IMG/VR virus record: IMGVR_UViG_3300046328_000195
Span: 1 to 24,517 of that record
Direction: 5' to 3' (one strand)
Length of the DNA stretch: 24,517 nucleotides
Origin: a virus
Part shown: piece by piece, positions 1 through 6,691 of the stretch
How the letters are laid out: each line of letters opens with the position of its first letter
Position numbering within the stretch: the first letter of the stretch is position 1
Notes under the pieces: model-generated
The model's database searches: none
The model's input: the letters and a program-made list of their open reading frames with translations, nothing else
Told to the model about the DNA's origin: nothing
Position numbers and translations under genes: made by a program

Positions 1-1094
1 TTAAGTCGTAGAGTTTTAGTAAACCCATGAGCGTAAGCAACAGCATATCCATTCTCGTCAGCTCTTTCCAAAAAGCCCTTCAAGTAACCTGCTCTATGGG
101 TAACAACAGACAGTCCATCTAAGTGTTCGATAGCCGGCTCTATTTTGGCCAACTCTAAAACACTCTTACAAAGCATCTTTTCTTTATCACGAACTTGAGG
201 TACTTTACCATTTCTACCATCCTCAAATAGAAGAGGCTTCCAACCAAGACCTGTTAACCAATCTTTAACTTGTATAGGACTACCTGCATTAGGCTCTGAA
301 AATCCTGTTTGTACGGTTATTTCCTGGTCGTAGTCTTCCGGCAAACCATTATGCTCTAGTATCTCTAGCCATTTAGCCCCGGATACACTTAAACTACCAT
401 CTTTCTTGTGCATAGTCTTTGGTTTACCTATGGTCTTTAAGATAGGAATCTTTGGCATAGCAGCTTCCAACAAGAGTTTCTTTTCGTTCTCTATTCCTTG
501 TAAGTACTCTAAGTTCTTTTTACATTGCTCTATGTCAATTAATATCTTATCCTCTTCTTGTATTCTTAAACAAAGTAATTTAAAATTAAGGTACTGAATT
601 ATACGAACAATATCATTAGGGTCAGAGTATATCTTTTTAAGGTAGTTGTATTGTTTAATCCAAAGGTTGGCATTAATTTTAACATCCTCTTGTACCCTGT
701 GGCAATACTCCTCAACTGTAAGGTTTTCCCAGTCGTCAATCTTAGGCTTAGATACACCAAAAGATTCACCCCAAGCTGCAAGACCGTGCTCTCCTTGACC
801 TTTCTCTGGGTATAAGTACCAAGATAGGCCTAGTGAGTCGATAACTGCTGCTTGAACTTTTATACCTAGGATTTTTTCACATAGGGGTATATCAAACCTA
901 ACTATGTTATGACAAGCTAAGGTGTTTTCAGGATTAGTCAGAATTTTACGCATATCATCGTAATCAGTAGTTGACTTAACCTGCCACTTACCTTCTTTGT
1001 TTTTCCAAGAAATACCCATACACCAAATCTTAGTTGCTTGATCAACTAATCCATCTGATTCAAAATCTATTATAAATACTTTTTCTAAATTCAT
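1..1094 (-). CDS. Family A DNA polymerase, T7-like, N-terminal part (partial, 3' end outside window)
   Basis: An open frame of 364 codons starts at ATG 1094 and runs off the left edge without a stop. It begins with a 3'-5' exonuclease domain: DFE at residues 10-12 gives Exo I (DxE), NIVRFD near residue 65 gives Exo II, and VQEDV near residue 145 matches the VQDV Exo III of T7 gp5. The stretch AWGESFGV before it also resembles T7 polymerase (ALEAWGYRLG). A helical linker follows, and the last visible residues (FTKTLRL) fit the TGR-type motif just before the polymerase palm. It should copy the phage genome with proofreading. It has its own promoter 23 bases upstream and is separated from the helicase gene by a terminator. 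The start context is AGTAAGATG. The thumb/palm core lies outside the window, so the polymerase half is inferred. Confidence 0.88.
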   Translation of the reverse strand, partial: MNLEKVFIIDFESDGLVDQATKIWCMGISWKNKEGKWQVKSTTDYDDMRKILTNPENTLACHNIVRFDIPLCEKILGIKVQAAVIDSLGLSWYLYPEKGQGEHGLAAWGESFGVSKPKIDDWENLTVEEYCHRVQEDVKINANLWIKQYNYLKKIYSDPNDIVRIIQYLNFKLLCLRIQEEDKILIDIEQCKKNLEYLQGIENEKKLLLEAAMPKIPILKTIGKPKTMHKKDGSLSVSGAKWLEILEHNGLPEDYDQEITVQTGFSEPNAGSPIQVKDWLTGLGWKPLLFEDGRNGKVPQVRDKEKMLCKSVLELAKIEPAIEHLDGLSVVTHRAGYLKGFLERADENGYAVAYAHGFTKTLRL

Positions 1095-1116
1095 CTTACT
1101 CTATAATTTTATTTTG

Positions 1117-1151
1117 CAAAGATAAGAACAACTTTTTAATCTCGCAAGCTT
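1117..1151 (-). promoter_or_regulatory. Bacteroidota-type promoter for DNA polymerase
   Basis: On the minus strand, TATCTTTG (1124-1117) is the -7 box and AAGCTTGC (1151-1144) the -33 box, with the TTG 21 bases from the -7 box. An AT-rich tract lies upstream. The same arrangement recurs at 10793, 13161, 20147 and 21994. The polymerase ATG is 23 bases downstream of the -7 box. Confidence 0.8.
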
Positions 1152-1170
1152 TTTGTTAAATATTTTTAAA

Positions 1171-1224
1171 TGTTCATTAAAATTGCTTGTTCATTGTAAC
1201 TGAACGTTCACGTTTCCGTGAACA
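1171..1224. repeat. Cluster of GTTCA/TGAAC half-sites, candidate operator
   Basis: GTTCA occurs at 1172, 1189 and 1206, exactly 17 bases apart, and TGAAC at 1201 and 1219. Two of these form the palindrome TGAACGTTCA (1201-1210), and GTTCACG/CGTGAAC (1206-1223) makes a 7-bp inverted repeat with a 4-base loop. The cluster lies between the helicase terminator and the -33 box of the polymerase promoter, where a regulator could bind. No binding protein is identified in this window. Confidence 0.45.
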
Positions 1225-1257
1225 TAAAAAAACCCCAACTAAGTTAATAGTCGGGGT
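1225..1257 (-). terminator. Rho-independent terminator after the helicase gene
   Basis: On the minus strand ACCCCGACTA and TAGTTGGGGT pair over 10 bp (one G-U) around a 6-base loop, followed by seven or more T residues. It begins 6 bases after the helicase stop codon and ends that transcription unit ahead of the polymerase promoter. Confidence 0.88.
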
Positions 1258-1262
1258 AATTG

Positions 1263-2408
1263 CTAAAAGGGGGCATCGTCATCTTCCTCCACACCAGTGT
1301 TAAAAACTGGCTCATCAAAAGCTGAAGCAACATCAAAGTTTGGTGCTACTGGTGAAGGTACCTCTAATGGAGGCATTGTAAACAAAGGTACATCTTTTGT
1401 AATACTACCAGAGACAGTCTCAGATCTTCTCTTCTTTCTTATACTTTCCACATCAGGAATGTTAAGCTCCTCTGCATAGATATCTAAATAAAGACCATCT
1501 GCCTCACGACACTTCAATAAGTGAACGTAGTTAACACCAAACGGTTCTAATGAAACTCTACCTTTGCTGTCTTCCTCTAAGAAGAACTTCTTTAGGTCTG
1601 GGTATCTTTCGGGATCAATCTTACTGTATTCTTTAATACCAAGTTTTGTAGGGTTAGTCATAACTGCTACAAAGTCGGCAACCTGGAAAGTAAATTGAGA
1701 ATAATACAAATCTGAGGGTTGAGGCTGTGACATAATATCTTTGTCTTTAGCTCTCTTTATCATCTCAGAGTTTGTTTGAGAAAGTAAAATGAAAATAGCA
1801 TTCTCATACTCCATCTTCAAGTCATTAACTCTCTCGATAAACTTCTCAATTATCGCATTTCTAGCTTCACCAGAGTCAGCAGAGATTAAAGCCAAGTGAT
1901 CGACAGTAATAACTACTGAATCTTTGTCTTTATTTAACTCTAAAAACTCCTTACATCCCTCATAAAATTTAGCGGGGGTAGTTGGTACCTGTGAGATACT
2001 AACTCTATCATCCTGTAGGGACTCAAAATAAGCCTTTGCTTGCAACTTCTCTTCGTCAGTGAACTCTTGTAACAAAATCTCTTTTTTTGTCTTAGATTTG
2101 ATATTTTTAGCCATACCACGTAAGACTAAACTAAGAACTCTCATCTCAAGAGATATATTCAATACTGCAAAGTTCTTAGACAAAGGGTTGAGGTCTTCAT
2201 TTAAGATGTTCTCCACCATTCTTGCCAGTGTATAACTCTTACCAATACCTGAACCGGCAGAGAAAACAATAACAGAACCATTCACTACAGGAAACACATC
2301 ATCAAAGTAAGGGAGACCTGTTTTAATAATCCCCTTTTTACCTACTTGGTATTTCTTAATCTCTGTGAATGCCTGTTTAGTAAGGTCTTTAAATTTTTGT
2401 ATTTGCAT
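1263..2408 (-). CDS. DnaB-like replicative helicase (RecA fold) with SSB-like acidic C-terminal tail
   Basis: 381 residues. Walker A is AGSGIGKS (51-58), NISLEM (84-89) matches the conserved SLEM segment of DnaB/T7 gp4 helicases, Walker B is VVITVDH (165-171) and ILLSQTN follows as the sensor-like strand. It lacks the DnaB N-terminal domain and any TOPRIM primase domain, so it is the motor alone. It should unwind DNA as a hexamer at the phage fork. The protein ends in EEDDDAPF, very like the DDDIPF tip of bacterial SSB. It is the last gene of its unit, 2 bases after the winged-helix-like gene, with a strong terminator behind it. That pairing suggests the upstream protein is a loader or partner. 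The family call is firm; the role of the tail is inference. Confidence 0.88.
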   Translation of the reverse strand: MQIQKFKDLTKQAFTEIKKYQVGKKGIIKTGLPYFDDVFPVVNGSVIVFSAGSGIGKSYTLARMVENILNEDLNPLSKNFAVLNISLEMRVLSLVLRGMAKNIKSKTKKEILLQEFTDEEKLQAKAYFESLQDDRVSISQVPTTPAKFYEGCKEFLELNKDKDSVVITVDHLALISADSGEARNAIIEKFIERVNDLKMEYENAIFILLSQTNSEMIKRAKDKDIMSQPQPSDLYYSQFTFQVADFVAVMTNPTKLGIKEYSKIDPERYPDLKKFFLEEDSKGRVSLEPFGVNYVHLLKCREADGLYLDIYAEELNIPDVESIRKKRRSETVSGSITKDVPLFTMPPLEVPSPVAPNFDVASAFDEPVFNTGVEEDDDAPF

Positions 2409-2410
2409 TT

Positions 2411-2998
2411 TTATTCTAAGGTTTGAAATTTGTTATCAAAAGATGTTTTGTGTTTTAAGTAATATCTGTACAAGCTAGACTGCTCTATGTCGAATCTAAC
2501 TGAGAATGCGTTACTAGGCTTAAAGAACAAATATTCCAATCTTTTCGACCACTCAAATTGAGAACTGTCATTCATAAAGGATTTGCAGAGATAGGCTAAC
2601 TTGTTTCTATCAATACCGGAATGTGCTCTAAACAGAGCAATGTACAGTTTTGTTTTCTTTCTGTTACCTATCTCTTTATCTTCTGCTTTGTAAATACTTT
2701 CTAACCAATCGTATAGCTTAAGATCATCTTCGTTGACCTCAGGTACTTGTAATGTCTCTAATAAATCTGAACCTTTGCTAGTAAGCCTAATACGGTTTTG
2801 TATAGTATCAGCTTTGTTTTTAGCTTTTACTAAAGACACATATTCAGATTTTTGATATTTATCAAGAACCTCTAAGGAGATATTATTTGTTATAACCTCT
2901 TCTAGGCTCTCAGTTTTATTCTGAGAAATAAGTTGAAGATTTATAACATCAATTGGGGACAAACCCCACTTACACATAAGATCAAAATTTATATACAT
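2411..2998 (-). CDS. Winged-helix-like phage protein, possible helicase partner or loader
   Basis: 195 residues, with no family I can name with certainty. Residues about 65-85 (IRLTSKGSDLLETLQ) have the look of a winged-helix wing and recognition region. The C-terminal half is helical and aromatic, ending in RYYLKHK. It starts 2 bases after the 33-residue membrane gene stops and ends 2 bases before the helicase ATG, so the two are co-transcribed. In phage replication modules a small DNA-binding protein directly upstream of a DnaB-type helicase is often an initiator, loader or primosome component. That is the best guess here, from position only. Confidence 0.7.
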   Translation of the reverse strand: MYINFDLMCKWGLSPIDVINLQLISQNKTESLEEVITNNISLEVLDKYQKSEYVSLVKAKNKADTIQNRIRLTSKGSDLLETLQVPEVNEDDLKLYDWLESIYKAEDKEIGNRKKTKLYIALFRAHSGIDRNKLAYLCKSFMNDSSQFEWSKRLEYLFFKPSNAFSVRFDIEQSSLYRYYLKHKTSFDNKFQTLE

Positions 2999-2999
2999 A

Positions 3000-3101
3000 T
3001 TAAAAAACTTTTTTACAAATCCATACTATCCCACAAATCTCAATTGTAACCAGGGATAGGTACCAAATTATTGTTAGCCAAAAAAACACTTTATCTTTCA
3101 T
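3000..3101 (-). CDS. Small single-pass membrane protein, 33 aa
   Basis: A 33-codon frame (ATG 3101, TAA 3000) fills the gap between promoter and winged-helix gene. It is MKDKVFFWLTII..., almost entirely hydrophobic over residues 5-28 with a KK end, so one membrane helix. It stops 1 base before the next ATG, which fits the packing seen elsewhere. Its ATG lies only 5 bases from the -7 box of the promoter, so its mRNA would be leaderless or nearly so. A 7-bp inverted repeat (CTATCCC 3026-3032, GGGATAG 3053-3059) lies inside it. Function unknown; it could instead be leader sequence. Confidence 0.5.
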   Translation of the reverse strand: MKDKVFFWLTIIWYLSLVTIEICGIVWICKKVF

Positions 3102-3105
3102 TTTG

Positions 3106-3140
3106 CAAAGGTATAAATTATTTTCCAGTAAACCTAACAA
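3106..3140 (-). promoter_or_regulatory. Promoter for the helicase unit (weak -33)
   Basis: TACCTTTG (3113-3106, minus strand) fits the TAnnTTTG -7 box and is followed by GCAAAATGA. The -33 region has no TTG at the usual 21-base distance; the nearest TTG is at 3140-3138, 25 bases away. It sits between the dUTPase stop and the small membrane gene. Confidence 0.55.
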
Positions 3141-3148
3141 TATTACAA

Positions 3149-3676
3149 TTATTTTCCACTACTTCCGTAGCCACCATCTCCACGCTCTGTATCAGAAAGT
3201 ATAGGTGCCTCTTCAAATTCTATTCTAGGATAAGGTAAAATTAAAATTTGACCAATTCTATCTCCAACTCCGTAGGAACCAAACCCATACTCATCACAGT
3301 TTTGCCCTTTACCGTATGGTAATATTGTATAGTCAAAAGTTTCAGTAACTTTTCCTACTTCCCCTGGATTTGATTCATCATCATCTGCAAAAAATGCAGA
3401 AGGTTTGAACTTAAAAAAGACCTCTCCTCTATAACCTGAATCTAGAACTCCAACAGAGTTAGATAGTATAAGGTCTTGCTTTGCATTTGAGCTTCTAGGA
3501 AACAGTAACCCTACATAACCTTTAGGTATCTCAAAGGCTAAACCGGTACCAAATACCATATTACCCTCTTCATCAAAGTGTTTAGAAGTTGCCGTTATAT
3601 CCATTCCTGCATCCCCCGGTTTCGCATAACTTGGTATTACTGCCTCAGGTACTAATTTTTTAATTCTTACTAACAT
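3149..3676 (-). CDS. dut: dUTP diphosphatase (trimeric dUTPase)
   Basis: 175 residues with all five motifs of trimeric dUTPases: AKPGDAGMDI (18-27), PRSS (60-63), VGVLDSGYRGE (75-85), GDRIGQILILP (138-148) and the glycine-rich RGDGGYGSSGK (165-175) at the very C-terminus. It hydrolyses dUTP to dUMP and PPi, keeping uracil out of phage DNA and feeding ThyA. An acidic insert of about 30 residues between motifs 3 and 4 makes it longer than the roughly 150-residue bacterial enzyme. It overlaps the metallophosphoesterase gene by 17 bases, so the two are probably translationally coupled. It is the last gene of the unit from the promoter near 4786. Confidence 0.95.
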   Translation of the reverse strand: MLVRIKKLVPEAVIPSYAKPGDAGMDITATSKHFDEEGNMVFGTGLAFEIPKGYVGLLFPRSSNAKQDLILSNSVGVLDSGYRGEVFFKFKPSAFFADDDESNPGEVGKVTETFDYTILPYGKGQNCDEYGFGSYGVGDRIGQILILPYPRIEFEEAPILSDTERGDGGYGSSGK

Positions 3677-4394
3677 TTTTTATAAATTTTATTTGGTTTG
3701 TATCTGGATCCCAATCAAATGTCATGGGCTTTTGTGTGTACTCATAAGACTCGTCTAATACTGATGCATTAAAAAAGTGAGTACCGTCTTTGAACTCGTA
3801 GCCGTATCCTGAATGTATGTGACCACAAACATGAATCTTGGGCCTTAATCTTTCTATTCTTTCTGCCAATAACTCGCAACCTAACCCGTCCCAAGGTCTA
3901 CCTGCCACAGTATCTAAAGTACCAAAGGCTGGCCCATGTGTAATAAGGATATCTGTCTTGTCAGGGATTGCTTCCCACTTACCGGCTATCTCTATGCCAC
4001 CTTTGGGTAAATTAAATGCCCACGAGTAAAACGCAGGCTGCCATGGAGAGCCGTAGATACGAATATTCTCCTCAGGATGTTCTCCGTTAGGACCGTCAAA
4101 GTATAACACTACTTCATCGTCTTGCAAGTAGTCAATATCTAAGAACTTGTTTAACCACTCTTGTACATCTTCGGGGTGATTTTCAAACATACGATCATGG
4201 TTACCTGCTATGAATATTTTAGCTTCATATTGTTCCAATGAATGATACCAATGTAGAAAGTCCCAAATGTCATTTCTGTTATACCCTGAGTTCATAATAT
4301 CTCCGGCATGTATAAGCAGATCTCCACCTGGTAGGTCTTCCATAGGTATTAGCCCATGTCTAGTATGTGTGTCTGATATTACTGTTATTCTCAT
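3660..4394 (-). CDS. Calcineurin-like metallophosphoesterase (MPPED-like)
   Basis: 244 residues from ATG 4394; a longer frame upstream is rejected because it overlaps the preceding gene, while ATG 4394 gives a 4-base ATGA overlap with that gene's stop. Metal-binding motifs are in order: ISDTH (6-10), HAGD, GNHD, ITHGP and GHIHSGYG. The YGSPWQPAF and HGPAFGTLD segments are typical of the MPPED/UPF0046-type class III phosphodiesterases. It probably hydrolyses a phosphodiester or cyclic nucleotide in the cytoplasm; the substrate cannot be read from sequence. It lies between a small unknown gene and dUTPase. Confidence 0.88.
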   Translation of the reverse strand: MRITVISDTHTRHGLIPMEDLPGGDLLIHAGDIMNSGYNRNDIWDFLHWYHSLEQYEAKIFIAGNHDRMFENHPEDVQEWLNKFLDIDYLQDDEVVLYFDGPNGEHPEENIRIYGSPWQPAFYSWAFNLPKGGIEIAGKWEAIPDKTDILITHGPAFGTLDTVAGRPWDGLGCELLAERIERLRPKIHVCGHIHSGYGYEFKDGTHFFNASVLDESYEYTQKPMTFDWDPDTNQIKFIKNVSKN

Positions 4395-4606
4395 AATCCT
4401 TTTTCTTTTTTGAACTCGGTTAACATATCTTGGTCTGAGTAACCAAACCATTTTTCTGCATTTTCGGGGGTATCTTCTTTCCTTAACCAAAGAGCAAACG
4501 CAATAGCATAACTATCTGCTATTTTTTCACACTCTTCAGACTTTTTGAGGTTATCTTTTTCTGAATACCAAGGTAATTTTTGGCTAAATCTTTCTCTTAA
4601 TGTCAT
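4391..4606 (-). CDS. Small phage protein of unknown function, 71 aa
   Basis: 71 residues, charged and helical. The core KIADSYAIAFALWLRKE and the end FKKEKGL recall small proteins often seen in Bacteroidota phages, but I cannot assign a function. It has AAATAAGAT upstream of its ATG, the start context used by many genes here. It is coupled by ATGA to the metallophosphoesterase downstream. Its own ATG overlaps the stop of the +1 frame that follows the J-domain gene. Confidence 0.72.
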   Translation of the reverse strand: MTLRERFSQKLPWYSEKDNLKKSEECEKIADSYAIAFALWLRKEDTPENAEKWFGYSDQDMLTEFKKEKGL

Positions 4607-4627
4607 AGTATCTTATTTATTAATCTT

Positions 4628-4762
4628 TCAAAGAAGCCCATTGGTTTCTTCCTCTCCACCAGTCTTATCCGGGTGATATCTTTTTACTAGCTTTTTGTAC
4701 GCAGCTTTAACCAATACTACATCAGAACCTTTTGGAATCTCTAATATTTCATAATTGTTCAT
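4628..4762 (-). CDS. Truncated DnaJ (J-domain) protein, possibly frameshifted
   Basis: From ATG 4762 a 44-codon frame encodes MNNYEILEIP..., a J-domain helix I, a basic helix II (AAYKKLVKR, 20-28) and the signature YHPDKTGG (29-36), then stops at 4628. The HPD tripeptide stimulates DnaK-type Hsp70 ATPase. A complete J-domain is about 70 residues; helices III and IV are missing. The +1 frame over the same bases encodes KKPMGFFERLINKIL and ends at 4603, overlapping the next ATG as ATGA. So the gene may be joined by +1 frameshifting, carry a recent frameshift, or really be a short HPD peptide. It is the first gene after its promoter and could redirect host DnaK. Confidence 0.65.
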   Translation of the reverse strand: MNNYEILEIPKGSDVVLVKAAYKKLVKRYHPDKTGGEEETNGLL

Positions 4763-4785
4763 AAACTTACTTTTTAAATTCTGTG

Positions 4786-4817
4786 CAAAGATAACACCTT
4801 TCTAAATACTACACAAT
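4786..4817 (-). promoter_or_regulatory. Promoter for the J-domain/dUTPase unit
   Basis: TATCTTTG (4793-4786, minus strand) with a TTG (4816-4814) 21 bases away matches the spacing of the other promoters, although the AAGCTTG box is reduced to AGATTG. It overlaps the 3' end of the HAD phosphatase gene. The J-domain ATG is 24 bases downstream. Confidence 0.65.
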
Positions 4818-5171
4818 CTTTTTTTGATTTATTTTTTGAACCATGTTATAAATCTCTTCCCAAGTATCAGGAAGACCCATTAAACAACGGTCATCAATAT
4901 AAACATCAGCAGATATTTTTCTGCAATCTTGGCCATAGTCCACTATTAAGTGTGGCATGTTTGAGTTTATGTAAGAAAAAGGAATATCATTTGCTCTAAG
5001 AAAATCTTCTGCCATACCTTCGTACTTACCTGATCTACAAGTGTTAATTACTATAGCATGACCCTCTGACCAAAGTCTTCTGATGTAAACATCTGCATCC
5101 TTTTTAAGAGCCCCTACTTCAGGAAAACTCTGTTCGGTAATTGTACCGTCAAAATCTATTGCTATTACCAT
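4809..5171 (-). CDS. HAD-superfamily phosphatase, BT_0820-like
   Basis: 120 residues. The N-terminus IAIDFDGTI (3-11) is HAD motif I with the nucleophile and acid/base aspartates; VINTCRSG supplies the motif II-like Thr, and VYIDDR the late acidic motif. The size and layout match the small single-domain HAD hydrolases related to Bacteroides BT_0820, common in phages of this group. It is likely a cytoplasmic phosphomonoesterase acting on a small substrate, perhaps a nucleotide given the neighbouring nucleotide genes; the substrate is unknown. It is the last gene of a long unit; the next promoter lies in its 3' end. Confidence 0.85.
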   Translation of the reverse strand: MVIAIDFDGTITEQSFPEVGALKKDADVYIRRLWSEGHAIVINTCRSGKYEGMAEDFLRANDIPFSYINSNMPHLIVDYGQDCRKISADVYIDDRCLMGLPDTWEEIYNMVQKINQKKIV

Positions 5172-5172
5172 A

Positions 5173-5388
5173 CTATTTCTTTTGTAATCTAGCTAGAGCT
5201 ATTGCCTTAATACCATTTTTTACATCTAAATAGTAATCTATTCTAGCCTGGTCCCATCTAAGCTCTTGAAGCTCTGACAACATGCCATTTACTATCTTAT
5301 CTGCCACACTTAAGCCATATTTATCTGTCAACTCTTTTGCTTTTTCAGCAGAAGTCATTGCCTTAGGCTTCTCTTTTCTTACTATCAT
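5173..5388 (-). CDS. Small helical phage protein, 71 aa
   Basis: 71 residues, predicted helical: AEKAKELTDKYG, ADKIVNGMLSEL, then YYLDVKNGI. This layout resembles a small protein found repeatedly in Bacteroidota phages (AKEL-DKY ... YWxEVK), of unknown function. The listed start overlaps the upstream gene by 26 bases. An internal ATG at 5358 would give a 61-residue protein with no overlap and would still hold the recognisable part; the first ATG is preferred because AAAAAACT precedes it. One base separates it from the HAD gene. Confidence 0.65.
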   Translation of the reverse strand: MIVRKEKPKAMTSAEKAKELTDKYGLSVADKIVNGMLSELQELRWDQARIDYYLDVKNGIKAIALARLQKK

Positions 5389-5554
5389 AGTTTTTTATTT
5401 CTGTTAATAAACTTTCGTTTAAATACCTAGTAGGAGTTCCGTACACTATATAGTCTTCAAACTCTTTATCCAACCTAGCGATTTCTTCTTTAAACTCTTC
5501 TGAATTTAAAAACTCTTGTACATACTTCTCTACTTCTTTTTTTACACCACTCAT
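5363..5554 (-). CDS. Small charged protein of unknown function, 63 aa
   Basis: 63 residues, rich in Glu and Lys, predicted helical over residues 5-34 (VEKYVQEFLNSEEFKEEI). I do not recognise a family. It sits in a run of short co-directional genes between the dNMP kinase and HAD genes, 4 bases after the upstream stop. Accessory phage function unknown. Confidence 0.6.
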   Translation of the reverse strand: MSGVKKEVEKYVQEFLNSEEFKEEIARLDKEFEDYIVYGTPTRYLNESLLTEIKNYDSKKREA

Positions 5555-5558
5555 AATC

Positions 5559-5942
5559 TTATACTATTCCCCAGTGAATCTCAGACAAGAATCTTTCCTT
5601 TTCTCCCGGTTCTGTCAACAATCTTTTGTGCTCTTCACTAAACGTCACTGCCTCTCCTGTAGGAGTTTTTCCAAAAATAGTGTTTTGATCATAATGATTT
5701 AATTTAGCTAATCTTACCAATTCATTATAATCTTCATCTCTCAAGTGACCTTTCAATGGCATAATTCTACCAACACAAGAGTGCCAATATAATCTTCTGC
5801 CATCATAAGTTATCCAATAATAATCTGAATCATCTTCTCCTACAGCTATTAACCTATTGATCTTTTGCGAGGCAGTAATAATAAACTGCCCCTTTAATTC
5901 TTCAAACTCTCTTAGGATTAGCGTTTTATTATCTTCGCTCAT
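5559..5942 (-). CDS. Hypothetical phage protein, 127 aa
   Basis: 127 residues. The first half looks like a small beta-rich domain (QFIITASQKINRLIAVGEDDSDYYWITYDG), followed by a helical part with HLRDEDYNELVRLAKL. No recognisable catalytic motif and no membrane segment. Its ATG overlaps the stop of the dNMP kinase gene as ATGA, so it is translationally coupled to that gene. Function unknown. Confidence 0.68.
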   Translation of the reverse strand: MSEDNKTLILREFEELKGQFIITASQKINRLIAVGEDDSDYYWITYDGRRLYWHSCVGRIMPLKGHLRDEDYNELVRLAKLNHYDQNTIFGKTPTGEAVTFSEEHKRLLTEPGEKERFLSEIHWGIV

Positions 5943-6688
5943 AGTACTTCCTCTTTAATTAAAATGTCTTTTACTTTTTCAATTAGCTCTTCTATAGAAC
6001 CATCGTTTTCAATAACATAGTCAAACTCAGCATCATCAAGAGCTGTCTCTGATGGATGTAAGTTTAATGATTGTGCCAATTTAAGAGCAACGTGTTTAGG
6101 GTTAGTGCTATCAAACTTCTCAATATGAAAGTCATCAGGATCACCACTATGCTGAATCTTAATATCATGTTCTCTAACTACTCGAATAGTGATACCATTT
6201 CTTTCTTTTACAGCTTCCAACTCATTAGGGAATCTCATGTCTGTAATAATCCATTTAGGATACTTACCATCATAAGTCTCTAAATCAAAAGAGTCTGCAC
6301 TCCTAACTTTAAGAGGTTTATAATCAGCAAACAAAGCATTGACCCAAACCTCTTCATGTAAACCCTCTCTCATAGCTTCTGTACCAAGTCTTTGCAAAAA
6401 CTCACGATATGTCATACCCCAATCAGCGGTCATCCTTTGCTTCTTAAATTCTTGGTTTTCAAAGTCTTCTATATTTGCTCCTGATAAAAGGGCAGCTATA
6501 GTCTTCAGCTTACCTGCAAACTTTTTAATTTTAAATAGGCTATTATGATACCCATCAATAGGTAATCCACCTCTAACTCTTTTTATACAGTTCTCTGAAT
6601 TATCTTCAGCAGTTAAATACTGAATAATACTACCTACGGTATCTTTTCCAGACCCGGCTCTGCCACTTAGGGCGATTAAATTTCTCAT
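5939..6688 (-). CDS. Deoxynucleoside monophosphate kinase, phage type
   Basis: 249 residues. GRAGSGKD (9-16) is the P-loop. The LID/substrate region includes FLQRLGTEAMREG and the central strand gives WIITDMRFPNELEAV, both typical of phage dNMP kinases (T4 gp1-like). The C-terminus HPSETALDD...FDYVIENDGSIEELIEKV is likewise a recurrent ending of this family. It should phosphorylate dTMP and other dNMPs toward dNDPs, the step after thymidylate synthase, whose gene lies immediately upstream (3-base gap). A broad dNMP substrate range is inferred. Confidence 0.87.
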   Translation of the reverse strand: MRNLIALSGRAGSGKDTVGSIIQYLTAEDNSENCIKRVRGGLPIDGYHNSLFKIKKFAGKLKTIAALLSGANIEDFENQEFKKQRMTADWGMTYREFLQRLGTEAMREGLHEEVWVNALFADYKPLKVRSADSFDLETYDGKYPKWIITDMRFPNELEAVKERNGITIRVVREHDIKIQHSGDPDDFHIEKFDSTNPKHVALKLAQSLNLHPSETALDDAEFDYVIENDGSIEELIEKVKDILIKEEVL

Positions 6689-6691
6689 AGT

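Noticed and set aside
4394-4490. N-terminal extension of the metallophosphoesterase to ATG 4490
   Set aside because: It lies in another frame over the 71-aa gene and encodes a basic segment unlike the family; ATG 4394 gives an ATGA overlap and starts right at the first strand.
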